Part shown: in pieces, positions 9,568 to 18,193 of the stretch | Layout of the letters: each line of letters starts with the position of its first letter | Numbering within the stretch: the stretch's first letter is position 1 | From: Flavobacteriales bacterium | GTDB lineage: Bacteria > Bacteroidota > Bacteroidia > Flavobacteriales_D > Crocinitomicaceae | DNA: 64,000 bases | Reading direction: 5' to 3' | Assembly (NCBI GenBank): GCA_947497485.1 | Contig: CANMHB010000003.1 | Span: 62,001-126,000, forward strand | Made by a program: the position numbers and the translations under genes | The notes under the pieces: model-generated | What the model was told of the DNA's origin: nothing | Database searches by the model: none | The model's input: the letters and a program-made list of their open reading frames with translations, nothing else

Positions 9568-9840
9568 TTAATTTACGCTAGAAGAAAGTTCAGAACCTGC
9601 TTTGAAACGGATTGTGTTTTTAGCAGCGATTGTGATTTCTTTTCCAGTAGATGGGTTACGTCCTTTACGAGCATTTCTTTTAGATACGCTGAAAGATCCA
9701 AAACCTACTAAAGAAATTCTGTCACCTTTTTTCAATGCATCAGTTGTAGCACCAACAAATGCATCTAACGCTTTTTTAGCGTCTGCTTTTGACAATCCAG
9801 ATCCTCCTGCAATTGCATCAATTAATTCTGCTTTGTTCAT
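9568..9840 (-). CDS. hup: HU-family DNA-binding protein
   Basis: 90 residues, the usual HU length. The N-terminal helices (MNKAELIDAIA) and the beta-arm signature GFGSFSVSKRNARKGRNP are both present, and the intercalating Pro sits in the arm (RNPSTGKEI). It is a nucleoid protein that bends DNA as a dimer. The gene stands alone, with a shared terminator after it and an AT-rich leader of roughly 35 bases before it. The 228-base upstream gap holds repeated CCTTGTT sites described separately. Confidence 0.97.
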   Translation of the reverse strand: MNKAELIDAIAGGSGLSKADAKKALDAFVGATTDALKKGDRISLVGFGSFSVSKRNARKGRNPSTGKEITIAAKNTIRFKAGSELSSSVN

Positions 9841-9881
9841 AATAATTTGTTTAAATGAGTTAATAATAAATATTTATGGAA

Positions 9882-9889
9882 CAAATATA
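9882..9889 (-). promoter_or_regulatory. -7 promoter box of hup
   Basis: The minus strand reads TATATTTG, matching TAnnTTTG, 41 bases upstream of the hup ATG. The leader between them is almost entirely A and T, as in highly translated Bacteroidota genes. Confidence 0.55.
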
Positions 9890-9903
9890 TCTGAATAAAC
9901 ATG

Positions 9904-9988
9904 CCTTGTTCACGTTAAAGCCAAAAAAATCACGAAAATGTTGAAAAATCCTATTTTTTGTTAATAAACAAGGCTGAAAACCTTGTTT
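9904..9988. repeat. Three CCTTGTT/AACAAGG sites upstream of hup
   Basis: CCTTGTT occurs at 9904-9910 and 9981-9987, and its complement AACAAGG at 9967-9973. The last two form an 8-bp inverted repeat (9966-9973 with 9981-9988, 7-base loop). In addition AGGCTGAAAA is repeated directly at 9971-9980 and 10001-10010, exactly 30 bases apart. The sites lie between the divergent hup and histidine-kinase promoters, where an operator would be expected. That they bind a protein is inference. Confidence 0.5.
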
Positions 9989-10043
9989 TATCGGGGTTTT
10001 AGGCTGAAAAACACGAACATTTAAATGCTATACTTTTTCATAT

Positions 10044-10051
10044 TACTTTTG
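10044..10051 (+). promoter_or_regulatory. -7 promoter box of the histidine-kinase gene
   Basis: TACTTTTG matches TAnnTTTG and ends 17 bases before the ATG at 10069. No clear -33 element. Confidence 0.4.
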
Positions 10052-10068
10052 AAATCGAGATTTAAAGA

Positions 10069-11094
10069 ATGAATCGAAGATATTTTTATTGGTTTTTACA
10101 GATTTTAGGTTGGATTTCTTACGGTGGTCTAATATTTCTGGCTTCCTATAACAAAAAAGGATTCGATTTTACTTTTAATTTTTTTGTAAATCTCATAATT
10201 ACGGTTTTGTTAGGTATTTATTTAAGCGATCAACTTCGGAAACGAATCAAAACTAAAGGACTACTTAAAATTGAAAGAAAGCTTGATTTAATTAATACAC
10301 TGACAATTGTATTAATTACTTCCTTCGTATTTGTTTTATTGACCAAATGCATTAATGTCATATTAACTTGGTCGATATTCAATTTGGAAATCATTTCTTT
10401 TTTAATTAATTGGACATCCTATTTTTTACTGTTTGGATTTTGGTTGACACTTTATTATGTTTACCATTTGTTTGAAAAGACACAACGTCAAGAACTAGAT
10501 TATCTTTTATTAAAGGCAACGCAATCCGAACTTGAATTACAAAACTTAAAATCCCAGTTAAATCCACATTTTTTATTCAATGCCCTCAATGCAATTCGAG
10601 CGTTAATAGAGGTCGAGCCTAAAAAAGCGAAGGAAGCGGTAAGTTTACTTTCGAATTTATTGCGATTTTCACTTTCTACAAGCGAGAAAATTTTGGTGCC
10701 AATTGAAAAAGAGCTTCATCTGGTTAAATCCTATCTAAAACTAGAGAAAATTCGATTTGAAGAACGTTTAAATGTAGAATTGAATCTTTCTAATGATGTT
10801 GAGGAATATTTAATCCCTGCTTTCATGATTCAAACCTTAGTTGAGAATGCTATAAAGCATGGAATTTCGAAATTGGTTGAAGGAGGAAATGTTTCCGTTC
10901 ATTTGTTTAAGGAAAATGACTTCGTTGTTATTATTGTTTCTAATTCCGGTTCACTAGGAAAAAATACTGACATCGGTATTGGATTGAGCAATCTAAAAAA
11001 ACGACTTGAGATTCAATATGGTTCAAATTATTCATTCGATATTAATGAAACAGATATGGTTACAGTTGAAATAAAATTACCAGCGAACAGATAA
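10069..11094 (+). CDS. LytS/YehU-type sensor histidine kinase, orphan
   Basis: 341 residues. Four transmembrane helices occupy about residues 8-132 with very short loops and no extracellular sensor domain. A linker helix then leads to the His_kinase (PF06580) motif LNPHFLFNALNAI, with phospho-acceptor His167. The HATPase_c domain follows (N box LVENAIKHGI, later GIGLSNLKKRL). Such kinases normally pair with a LytTR response regulator encoded next door. Here no response regulator is seen; instead a carotenoid desaturase starts 26 bases downstream on the same strand. Confidence 0.88.
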   Translation: MNRRYFYWFLQILGWISYGGLIFLASYNKKGFDFTFNFFVNLIITVLLGIYLSDQLRKRIKTKGLLKIERKLDLINTLTIVLITSFVFVLLTKCINVILTWSIFNLEIISFLINWTSYFLLFGFWLTLYYVYHLFEKTQRQELDYLLLKATQSELELQNLKSQLNPHFLFNALNAIRALIEVEPKKAKEAVSLLSNLLRFSLSTSEKILVPIEKELHLVKSYLKLEKIRFEERLNVELNLSNDVEEYLIPAFMIQTLVENAIKHGISKLVEGGNVSVHLFKENDFVVIIVSNSGSLGKNTDIGIGLSNLKKRLEIQYGSNYSFDINETDMVTVEIKLPANR

Positions 11095-11120
11095 GCAAAC
11101 CGGTTGTTAAATTAGTCGAA

Positions 11121-12599
11121 ATGAGTAGAAAAGCGATTATAATAGGAAGTGGAGTAGGTGGGCTATCTGCGGGTATTCGTTTATCAAAACTTGGATTTCA
11201 CGTAACTATTTTCGAAGCGAACGATTTCATCGGAGGAAAAGTGAATTCAAGAACCATCGGTTCATATCGTTTTGATATGGGACCTTCGGTTTTTACAGAA
11301 CCTCATTTAATTGATGAGCTTGTTGAATTGTGCGGTAAACCGAAAGACTTTTTTCAATATCATCGTTTGGATGAATCGTGTCGCTATTTTTTTTCAGATG
11401 GACAGCAAGTTATTCTCAAAAAAGGAGAAGAGTCTGTTTCGAAAATATTTGAACAGGAATTTGGAGAAGATTTGGATACGACAAAACGGTTTTTAAATCG
11501 TATGAAGTATAATTATAGCGCGGTTTACCCCGTTTTTATCGCAGCTTCACTTCACCGATTTCGTCATTGGTTCAATCGTTCAATTTGGAAAGCGTTAGTA
11601 AGACTACCAAAATATGGACTTTTATCCACAATGAATGAATCAAATGTTGCGGTATTTAAAAATCCAAAAACCGTACAAATTCTCAATCGACTGGCTACTT
11701 ACAATGGCAGCAGTCCATACAGAACACCAGGAATGCTCAATATCATTTCGCATCTTGAATTAAACGAAGGACCGGCGATGCCTTTAGGTGGGATGGTTGC
11801 AATATCTCAAACTCTTAGTAAACTCGCTTCGGAAAATGGAATATCATTTAAAACCAACGAACCAATTATTTCGATTAAACATTCAAATGGAAAAGTAGTC
11901 GGAGTTGAATCTGAATCAGCCACTTATTCTTGTGATTTAGTCGTATCAAATATGGATGTTCATTTTACCTATGAAAAATTACTCAAAGGTTTTGGTGCAC
12001 CAATAAAAATCCTAAATCAAGAAAAATCAAGTTCTGCAATCGTTTTTTATTGGGGTGTCAAAAGGAAATTTAATTCACTAGGGGTTCATAATATTTTGTT
12101 TGCAGAAAATTATCAGGAGGAATTCAAGGCTCTTTTTGAATCCAAAACAATGTTATCCGACCCTACTATTTATATTCACATTACCTCTAAAATTGAAAAG
12201 GCTGATGCTCCTGAAGGTTGTGAAAATTGGTTTGTAATGGTTAACGCACCAATCAATATAGGGCAAGATTGGGATAAACTTTTAACTCAAACACGAACAA
12301 ATATTTTAACTAAAATTTCAAAATATCTCAATGAAAATATCGAGGAATATATTGAGGTCGAAGATTACACGGATCCTAGAAAAATAGAATCAACCTATTT
12401 TGGTAAACAAGGCTCGATTTATGGAAATTCTTCAAATAGTGCTTTTGCAGCATTTTATCGTCATCCCAATTTCTCGAAGAAGCTCAAAGGACTTTATTTT
12501 TCGGGTGTAACCGTTCATCCTGGAGGAGGAATTCCATTAGCCTTGAATAGTGCTAAAATTGTTGAGCGTTGTGTTAAAGAGGATTTTCAGATAAATTAA
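11121..12599 (+). CDS. Carotenoid desaturase (CrtI/CrtD family)
   Basis: 492 residues, the usual length for phytoene-desaturase-type flavoproteins. The FAD-binding dinucleotide fold is at the N-terminus (IIGSGVGGLSAGIRLS, residues 6-21, then the acidic strand end FEAND) followed by GGK and FDMGPS. The C-terminal signature FSGVTVHPGGGIPLAL lies near the end. The closest pattern I recall is the Flavobacteria 1-hydroxycarotenoid 3,4-desaturase group (CrtD), but phytoene desaturase CrtI cannot be excluded. No crtB, crtY or crtZ is in the window. The last 26 bases overlap the convergent deacetylase-like gene. Confidence 0.8.
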   Translation: MSRKAIIIGSGVGGLSAGIRLSKLGFHVTIFEANDFIGGKVNSRTIGSYRFDMGPSVFTEPHLIDELVELCGKPKDFFQYHRLDESCRYFFSDGQQVILKKGEESVSKIFEQEFGEDLDTTKRFLNRMKYNYSAVYPVFIAASLHRFRHWFNRSIWKALVRLPKYGLLSTMNESNVAVFKNPKTVQILNRLATYNGSSPYRTPGMLNIISHLELNEGPAMPLGGMVAISQTLSKLASENGISFKTNEPIISIKHSNGKVVGVESESATYSCDLVVSNMDVHFTYEKLLKGFGAPIKILNQEKSSSAIVFYWGVKRKFNSLGVHNILFAENYQEEFKALFESKTMLSDPTIYIHITSKIEKADAPEGCENWFVMVNAPINIGQDWDKLLTQTRTNILTKISKYLNENIEEYIEVEDYTDPRKIESTYFGKQGSIYGNSSNSAFAAFYRHPNFSKKLKGLYFSGVTVHPGGGIPLALNSAKIVERCVKEDFQIN

Positions 12600-13872
12600 G
12601 GGAAATTGATTTATCGAATACTTCCGACCAACCTTTCCAAATATCATAATTACCAATTGTTTCATTGTGCCAAATGAATGAGAAACTGCCACCATATTGT
12701 TTAATTTCATTGTAAAGCGCTGTTATTTTCTCGATCGCTTGATCAATCGAAAGTTTCATATGTTCATTAAGCGTTATGTCCATGTATACAAAAGGGTGAA
12801 TTGTAAGTTTAGTCGTTTCGTTCTTTATTAGATCAAACCACTGGAAAGGTCGAGCTGTTCCGGCTCTAAAACCAACCAAATCGGAATATCCCATCGTATA
12901 ATCATCAGTAATCTCCTGATTCAATAATGTTTGGTAGGTGATGGGGAATTTTAAAATTAAAAAATGTTGTCTGCTAGAGCTTACATTCTGACCTGAAATA
13001 CGCTCTAATCGTTCAATTTCATTATGAAGAAAAAAATCATAACTATTCGATTTAACGCTTGGATGTATTCCGATTTCAGCATGTTTTGAAAGTCGTTGAA
13101 TCAGTTTTTTATGTTTTGAGGATCGATGAGAAATATTTCGATCATATTTTGCAAAATCCCCTAGAAGCCAGAACATTTTAAAATCGATATTATGCTCTTT
13201 CAAAGAAATTATTTTGTCATACGTATCAAATGGATCTTTCATGATGCCTGCTTGCACCCTTTGTCGTTCAATAAGCCGTTTACTTCTACCGAGAAAAAAA
13301 TCCTTTAGATTAGAAATTGAACTACGGGCAAGTCCCTTGTATTTATAGGCATATGCATTATCGATGTCGAAAGTTGGAAGAATATTTACTTCCTCTTTTA
13401 AAATGGATAAATGATAATTCGCTGTTACTTTTAGAAAATCAATAATATCAATGCTCCATCGATCACAGATTGCTTGCTCCAACCAACCAAATTGATATTG
13501 AATGCTTGACTCACCAAGAAATCGACCGAATTCATCTTTTGAAATGGGATTGTATTCCTCCATACGCGTTAAAACGTAAAAGATACTAGCAAAAGGGTCT
13601 GTTTGGTCATTAAATGAGAGACATTCGAAATTGTGAAACTTAGCCTTGGTTAATTCAAATCCTGAAATTTCATCAGAAAAAAGAATGGAAGCAGGAAAAA
13701 CACATGCTGTATTTTCAAATTCTTGATCCGAATAATTTAGTTTCGTTCCTTCAAATTTGGTAAAAGATCCTTTATGGCTTGTTGTCTTATAGGCAATCCC
13801 TCTCGTTTTGAATACAAAATCTAATGCATATTCTAAACGTGAAGTTACTCTATTGACATAAATTAAAATCAT
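12574..13872 (-). CDS. Polysaccharide deacetylase-like protein (DUF7033 type)
   Basis: 432 residues, no signal peptide. The N-terminal 100 or so residues resemble the DUF7033 domain that precedes NodB-like domains in Bacteroidota. The central part has LPTFDIDNAYAY (about residue 165), whose Asp residues correspond to the NodB metal/catalytic Asp motif, then GIHPSVKSN with a candidate metal His and a late FIWHNE. Enzymes of this fold remove N-acetyl groups from polysaccharides. It overlaps the upstream wecB gene by 4 bases, which fits a role in sugar or surface polysaccharide modification. The exact substrate is unknown. Confidence 0.72.
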   Translation of the reverse strand: MILIYVNRVTSRLEYALDFVFKTRGIAYKTTSHKGSFTKFEGTKLNYSDQEFENTACVFPASILFSDEISGFELTKAKFHNFECLSFNDQTDPFASIFYVLTRMEEYNPISKDEFGRFLGESSIQYQFGWLEQAICDRWSIDIIDFLKVTANYHLSILKEEVNILPTFDIDNAYAYKYKGLARSSISNLKDFFLGRSKRLIERQRVQAGIMKDPFDTYDKIISLKEHNIDFKMFWLLGDFAKYDRNISHRSSKHKKLIQRLSKHAEIGIHPSVKSNSYDFFLHNEIERLERISGQNVSSSRQHFLILKFPITYQTLLNQEITDDYTMGYSDLVGFRAGTARPFQWFDLIKNETTKLTIHPFVYMDITLNEHMKLSIDQAIEKITALYNEIKQYGGSFSFIWHNETIGNYDIWKGWSEVFDKSISLNLSENPL

Positions 13873-15023
13873 CCGAGGTCCTCCACAATTTTTGAACAGA
13901 TGAACTCTGCAGCCTTGCCATCTCCATAAAAGCTAGGGTAACTAAAATCCTCTTTTGTTGAAAGGTATTTGAATGCATCTAAAATCTTTTGATAGTTGGC
14001 TCCAGTAAGAATTGCATTGCCATTTTCAACAATTTCTATCCATTCTGTTTGCTCGCGCAGAATTACACATGGTTTCTCAAAAAAGAATGCTTCTTTTTGC
14101 AATCCTCCGCTATCAGTAATAATTAATCTTGCATTTTTTTCCAATGCGATTATGTCCAAAAAGCCAGCAGGGGGAATGATTAAAATGTTTTCGTTTTTCT
14201 CAATTGATTTTCGCAACTGTTCATCAAGTAACTCACTCATTTTACCCCTAGTTCTTGGATGAATTGGTAAAACGATTTTTAATCCACTTGAAACTTGTAT
14301 GTCCAGAAGTGCTTTGAAAATTGAATTAATGTTTGAAATATTATCAGTATTGGAATCGCGATGAATTGTGCACAAAATAAAATCTTCTTTACTCACGCCT
14401 AAATCCATAAGAATTGTTGAATTACGTTCAGAAATTTTTGAGAAATACAAACTATTATCATACATAATATCTCCACATAAATAAACATTTGGTTTATCTA
14501 TGTTTGCTTTAAAACTAATTTCTGAAGAAAACCCCTCATTTTGTAGGTTGTTTAATCCCGTTTTTGTCGGGGTAAATAAAAGTGTTGACATATGATCTGC
14601 GGAAATTCGATTAATCTCCTCAGGCATAGCCTTGTTGAAACTTCTTAAACCAGCTTCAATATGGACGATCGGGATATGGATTTTTGCAGCAGCTATAGCA
14701 CCTGCAATCGTTGAATTTGTATCGCCATATATGACGACCGCATCTGGCTTTTCGGTCAGAAAGATTTGTTCCAGTCCTTCTATCATTTTTGCTGTTTGAG
14801 CACCATGCGATCCGCTACCTACATTCAAATTATAATTAGGAAGTGGGATTTGCATTTCGCTAAAAAACACACTCGACATATTTTCATCGTAGTGTTGTCC
14901 AGTATGAACAATTAATTCCTCTATTTTATCCGAAAATGCTGTTCGAATGGCTCTACTAAGCGCAGATGATTTTATAATTTGAGGTCGTGCTCCAATAATT
15001 GTTACAATTCTTTTTTTTGTCAT
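13869..15023 (-). CDS. wecB: UDP-N-acetylglucosamine 2-epimerase (non-hydrolysing)
   Basis: 384 residues, normal length. The GT-B-like epimerase motifs are clear: GARPQIIKSSAL at the start, HTGQHYD, IYGDTNSTIAG, HIEAGLRSF and ITDSGGLQKEAFFF. It interconverts UDP-GlcNAc and UDP-ManNAc in the cytoplasm for surface polysaccharide synthesis. It overlaps radC upstream and the deacetylase-like gene downstream by 4 bases each, so translation is probably coupled. There is no WecC dehydrogenase or polysaccharide cluster nearby. Confidence 0.95.
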   Translation of the reverse strand: MTKKRIVTIIGARPQIIKSSALSRAIRTAFSDKIEELIVHTGQHYDENMSSVFFSEMQIPLPNYNLNVGSGSHGAQTAKMIEGLEQIFLTEKPDAVVIYGDTNSTIAGAIAAAKIHIPIVHIEAGLRSFNKAMPEEINRISADHMSTLLFTPTKTGLNNLQNEGFSSEISFKANIDKPNVYLCGDIMYDNSLYFSKISERNSTILMDLGVSKEDFILCTIHRDSNTDNISNINSIFKALLDIQVSSGLKIVLPIHPRTRGKMSELLDEQLRKSIEKNENILIIPPAGFLDIIALEKNARLIITDSGGLQKEAFFFEKPCVILREQTEWIEIVENGNAILTGANYQKILDAFKYLSTKEDFSYPSFYGDGKAAEFICSKIVEDLG

Positions 15024-15712
15024 GTTGATAAGAGTCCTTCGTCGGCGAAGCTAAGATAACCATTATCGGTGAAAATAAGGTGATCTAAAAGATGTAAATC
15101 AATACATTTCCCAAATTCTCCAATGGATTTTGTTAGTTGAATATCTGAATGACTTGCTTTTAAATTTCCACTTGGGTGATTATGCGAAAGAATTATTGCA
15201 GCTGCTCGAAACTCCAATGCAAGTTGAAAAATAACTTTTCCGTCAGCAATTGTGCTTGTCATTCCTCCTTTCGAAACTTGTTTGGTTTGAATCACTTCAT
15301 TTGCTTGATTTAAAAAGATCACATAAAACTCTTCGTGACTTAAATCGCTTAAATATGGTTTTAAATGTTGGTAAACCATTTCAGAATTTTCAAGTTTTTT
15401 TCGAAATGAAGAATTAGCACCTTCTCGTCTTCGACCTAATTCAAGAGCGGCAATTATGTTTACTGCTTTTGCCTGGCCGATTCCTCTAAATTTCAGAAGC
15501 TGTTTCAAATTTACTTTGGAGAAATCAGCTAAATTATTTTCAAAACTTGACAAAATTTCCCGGGATAGCTCAACGGCACTTTTACGTCTAGTTCCTGAAC
15601 CGATTATGATTGCTAATAATTCAGTATCTGAAAGCGTATTTTTCCCTTTTAGTAAAAGCTTTTCCCTTGGTCGATCGTCTTCGGCCCAATATTTTATTGT
15701 ATTTGAATCCAT
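15020..15712 (-). CDS. radC: RadC/JAB-domain protein
   Basis: 230 residues from the ATG at 15712. This start is preferred over upstream TTG/ATG codons (15751, 15748) because it puts the family motif IKYWAEDDRPREKLL at the very N-terminus. Helix-hairpin-helix DNA-binding segments (RGIGQAKAVNIIAALELGRR) occupy residues 60-90. The C-terminal JAB/MPN domain has the intact metal motif HNHPSGN with the following Ser and Asp. RadC proteins were named for DNA repair but their biochemical role remains unclear. The 3' end overlaps wecB by 4 bases. Confidence 0.93.
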   Translation of the reverse strand: MDSNTIKYWAEDDRPREKLLLKGKNTLSDTELLAIIIGSGTRRKSAVELSREILSSFENNLADFSKVNLKQLLKFRGIGQAKAVNIIAALELGRRREGANSSFRKKLENSEMVYQHLKPYLSDLSHEEFYVIFLNQANEVIQTKQVSKGGMTSTIADGKVIFQLALEFRAAAIILSHNHPSGNLKASHSDIQLTKSIGEFGKCIDLHLLDHLIFTDNGYLSFADEGLLST

Positions 15713-15801
15713 ATACCTTAAGTTACAAAAATTTAATCGAAATCCCATCAAATATTATTCTTTAATTCAAAAAAAATATCAAAGCATAAAAGTGTTTTTT
15801 A

Positions 15802-15809
15802 TAATTTTG
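15802..15809 (+). promoter_or_regulatory. -7 promoter box of the SUI1-like gene
   Basis: TAATTTTG matches TAnnTTTG and ends 4 bases before the ATG at 15814, implying a leaderless or nearly leaderless transcript. Confidence 0.45.
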
Positions 15810-15813
15810 TTTT

Positions 15814-16161
15814 ATGTCGAAGAAGCAGAAAAACTTAGTTAATGTGGTTTATTCCACAAACCCAAATTTTCAATATCAGCAGGAGGAACAAAGCGAGGAA
15901 GATACTCTAATTGCATCTCAGCAAAAGCTTTACGTTTCAATTGATAAAAAGCAACGAGCTGGAAAAGAGGTAACGCTAATCGAAGGTTTTATTGGAAAAG
16001 AAGAAGATCTTAAAGACTTAGGGAAAATGCTTAAAAACAAATGTGGAGTAGGGGGAACAGTAAAAGATTTTGAAATCTTGATTCAAGGTAATTTTAAGGA
16101 TAAAATTTATGACTTACTTGTAAAAGAGGGTTATACACAAACCAAGAAAAAAGGAGGGTAA
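15814..16161 (+). CDS. SUI1/eIF1-like translation factor (YciH type)
   Basis: 115 residues. The C-terminal two thirds form a SUI1 domain: KKQRAGKEVTLIEGF, then LKNKCGVGGTVKDFEILIQG, the latter being the canonical basic loop and GG motif. The N-terminal 40 residues are polar and probably flexible. The fold is that of eukaryotic eIF1 and E. coli YciH, linked to start-codon fidelity in initiation. The gene is monocistronic and ends 8 bases before the convergent CDF gene. Confidence 0.92.
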   Translation: MSKKQKNLVNVVYSTNPNFQYQQEEQSEEDTLIASQQKLYVSIDKKQRAGKEVTLIEGFIGKEEDLKDLGKMLKNKCGVGGTVKDFEILIQGNFKDKIYDLLVKEGYTQTKKKGG

Positions 16162-16169
16162 GAAATTAA

Positions 16170-17045
16170 TCATTTGCTTGACGGTTCAACATGGATATGA
16201 ACATCAGCAATGCTTGGCATTTTTTGCATCAAATGGTCTTTTAAGTCATGTGCGATTTTATGCCCGTCTTTAACACTAAGCATTCCATTAACTTCAATAT
16301 GCAAATCCACGATGTAAACCATTCCTGCTTTTCGTACGTAACACTTTTCGGTATCTATTACACCGGAAACTTCGAGTGAAAACTTACGCAAATCATCAAT
16401 TAATTCATGGTGATTATGTTCATCCATTATTTCGCCCAGTGCTGGTCTAAAAATTTTAAAGGCATTATAGACAATGAAAACAGAGGCCAAAAGTGCTGCC
16501 CAGTCATCAGCTTTTTCAAAACCTTTACCAAAAAGTAAGGTTAGGCTAATTCCAACAAATGCAATAACAGAAGAAATGGCATCACTTCGATGGTGCCAAG
16601 CATCGGCTTGAAGTGAACTTGAATTTGTTTCAATGCCTTTTTTGCGTACAAATTGAAATGAGATTTCCTTGATTAAAATTATTACGCCCAAAACATAGAG
16701 GGTAAATAGTTCTGGTTTTTCTTGCGGTTCACCTAAGTGTCTGATACTTTCTAATGCAATAATTGTTGCTGATACTAGTAAGAATCCTACAACGGCAAAC
16801 GTGGTGAGTGCTTCTGCTTTTCCATGTCCATATGGATGATTATCATCGGCAGGTTTCGTTGAGTAAGTTAAACCAAACAAGACAAGTATACTAGCAAAAA
16901 TATCTGCCGTGGATTCAATTGCATCGGCAATCAAGGCATCTGAATGTCCAATAATACCAGTAAATCCTTTTGCTATAGCCAAGCCGCAATTAGAAAAAAT
17001 ACTGATAATGGCCGTTTTTTTAGCTGTATGATGTTTTTCTTTCAC
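16170..17045 (-). CDS. Cation diffusion facilitator metal exporter
   Basis: 291 residues. It has six predicted transmembrane helices in the first 205 residues and a cytoplasmic C-terminal ZT-dimer domain with His-rich strands (VDLHIEV, IADVHIHVEPS). Metal-site residues of the CDF family are visible: HSDALIADAIESTAD in helix 2 and HHRSDA in helix 5. It probably exports Zn, Fe, Mn or Cd by proton antiport. The start is a GTG at 17045; a stop codon lies three codons upstream and no ATG is available. It follows the ACMSD gene after 23 bases. Confidence 0.93.
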   Translation of the reverse strand: MKEKHHTAKKTAIISIFSNCGLAIAKGFTGIIGHSDALIADAIESTADIFASILVLFGLTYSTKPADDNHPYGHGKAEALTTFAVVGFLLVSATIIALESIRHLGEPQEKPELFTLYVLGVIILIKEISFQFVRKKGIETNSSSLQADAWHHRSDAISSVIAFVGISLTLLFGKGFEKADDWAALLASVFIVYNAFKIFRPALGEIMDEHNHHELIDDLRKFSLEVSGVIDTEKCYVRKAGMVYIVDLHIEVNGMLSVKDGHKIAHDLKDHLMQKMPSIADVHIHVEPSSK

Positions 17046-17068
17046 ACTAAATTAAAAGGATGTAAAAC

Positions 17069-18076
17069 TTATAAAAACATTTCTTTCTTCAAATTCAACC
17101 ATTCCAATGTTGAATGACAGAAAATGTCTTCAATTGTTTCTTCAGATAAATCACTGTCTTCGATGAATTTACCGATTTCTAAATCACCTAGCGGAAAAGG
17201 ATAATCTGAACCCAAACAAACGCGCTTGGAACCTTGCATGTTTAGGATATATTTCAAAGCATCAATGTCGTGGGTAATGGAATCTACCCAAAATTTCCCA
17301 ATATATTCTCGCGGATTGATTGGATTATCAACGGCAACCAAATCCGGACGGCAATTAAAACCGTGTTCAATGCGTCCAAGAGTAGGTAGGAAGGAGCCGC
17401 CTGCATGAGAGAAACAAATCCGTAAATTCGGAAGTCTTTCCAAAACGCCCCCAAAAATCATGGAGCAAGCGGCGCGTGAAGTTTCAGCAGGCATTCCTAC
17501 TAGCCAAGGTAACCAGTATTTTTTCATGCTATCAAAGCCCATCATTTGCCAGGGATGTATCATCACGGCCATTCCCAATCGTTCACATGCTTCAAAAATG
17601 GGGAAGTATTTATCCTCACTTAAATTTTCATCGTTGATATTCGATCCAATCTGAATCCCTACGAGCCCAATATTTTTTGCTCGTTCAAGCTCTTGAATTG
17701 CTGCTTCCGTATCCTGCATCGGAATTGTAGCAAGTCCAATGTAATTTTTTGGATACTTCGAAACAAGCTCTGCAATGTGATCATTCAAAAATTCAGAAAG
17801 TGCTAGACAATCTTCTGTTTTTGCCCAATAGGAAAACATCACTGGAATCGTACAAACGACTTGAACTTGCGTATCGAATTGAGCATATTCCTGAATTCGC
17901 ATTTCTTCATTCCAACAATTTTCTTTTATTCGTCTAAAAAACTGTCCTCCCTGCATCATATCCGCAGTTTTATCTTCGTTGTGGACCAAATGAATAAATT
18001 TACCATAACCAAATTTCTCTGTCCAGTTGGGCATGTGCTTGGGAATGATGTGGGTATGCATGTCTATTTTTAGCAT
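17069..18076 (-). CDS. 2-amino-3-carboxymuconate-6-semialdehyde decarboxylase (ACMSD)
   Basis: 335 residues, colinear with human ACMSD as I remember it. Shared stretches include the metal pair H7/H9 (DMHTHIIPK), RENCW-like KENCWNEE, PVMFSYWAK, GIQIG, HPWQM, KYWLPWLVGMPAET, FSHAGG and LGSDYPFPLG. The enzyme is a zinc decarboxylase of the kynurenine pathway. It diverts the unstable semialdehyde away from quinolinate (NAD synthesis) toward 2-aminomuconate and catabolism. No other kynurenine-pathway gene is in the window. The promoter side is open: a 117-base gap separates it from the next minus-strand gene upstream, which ends in a terminator. Confidence 0.93.
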   Translation of the reverse strand: MLKIDMHTHIIPKHMPNWTEKFGYGKFIHLVHNEDKTADMMQGGQFFRRIKENCWNEEMRIQEYAQFDTQVQVVCTIPVMFSYWAKTEDCLALSEFLNDHIAELVSKYPKNYIGLATIPMQDTEAAIQELERAKNIGLVGIQIGSNINDENLSEDKYFPIFEACERLGMAVMIHPWQMMGFDSMKKYWLPWLVGMPAETSRAACSMIFGGVLERLPNLRICFSHAGGSFLPTLGRIEHGFNCRPDLVAVDNPINPREYIGKFWVDSITHDIDALKYILNMQGSKRVCLGSDYPFPLGDLEIGKFIEDSDLSEETIEDIFCHSTLEWLNLKKEMFL

Positions 18077-18153
18077 GGTGTGAAGTTTTTACGAAGATAA
18101 ATTAATTCAGATTTTTCAACTTAGAAATTAAAGAAAATTTCAACTACAAAAAA

Positions 18154-18175
18154 AAAAGCGACCGAAGCCGCTTTT
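18154..18175 (-). terminator. Terminator of the small Spy-like gene, cUUCGg tetraloop
   Basis: On the minus strand the hairpin is a 9-pair stem (including one G-U) closed by a C(UUCG)G tetraloop and followed by a long U run. On the plus strand the same site has an A-C mismatch and shorter U tract, so it is built for the minus-strand gene ending at 18194. Confidence 0.88.
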
Positions 18176-18193
18176 AAAATTATGCAAAATAAA

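Noticed and set aside
9602-9898. Plus-strand frame over hup
   Set aside because: Antisense shadow of the HU gene; runs through its promoter and has no family features.
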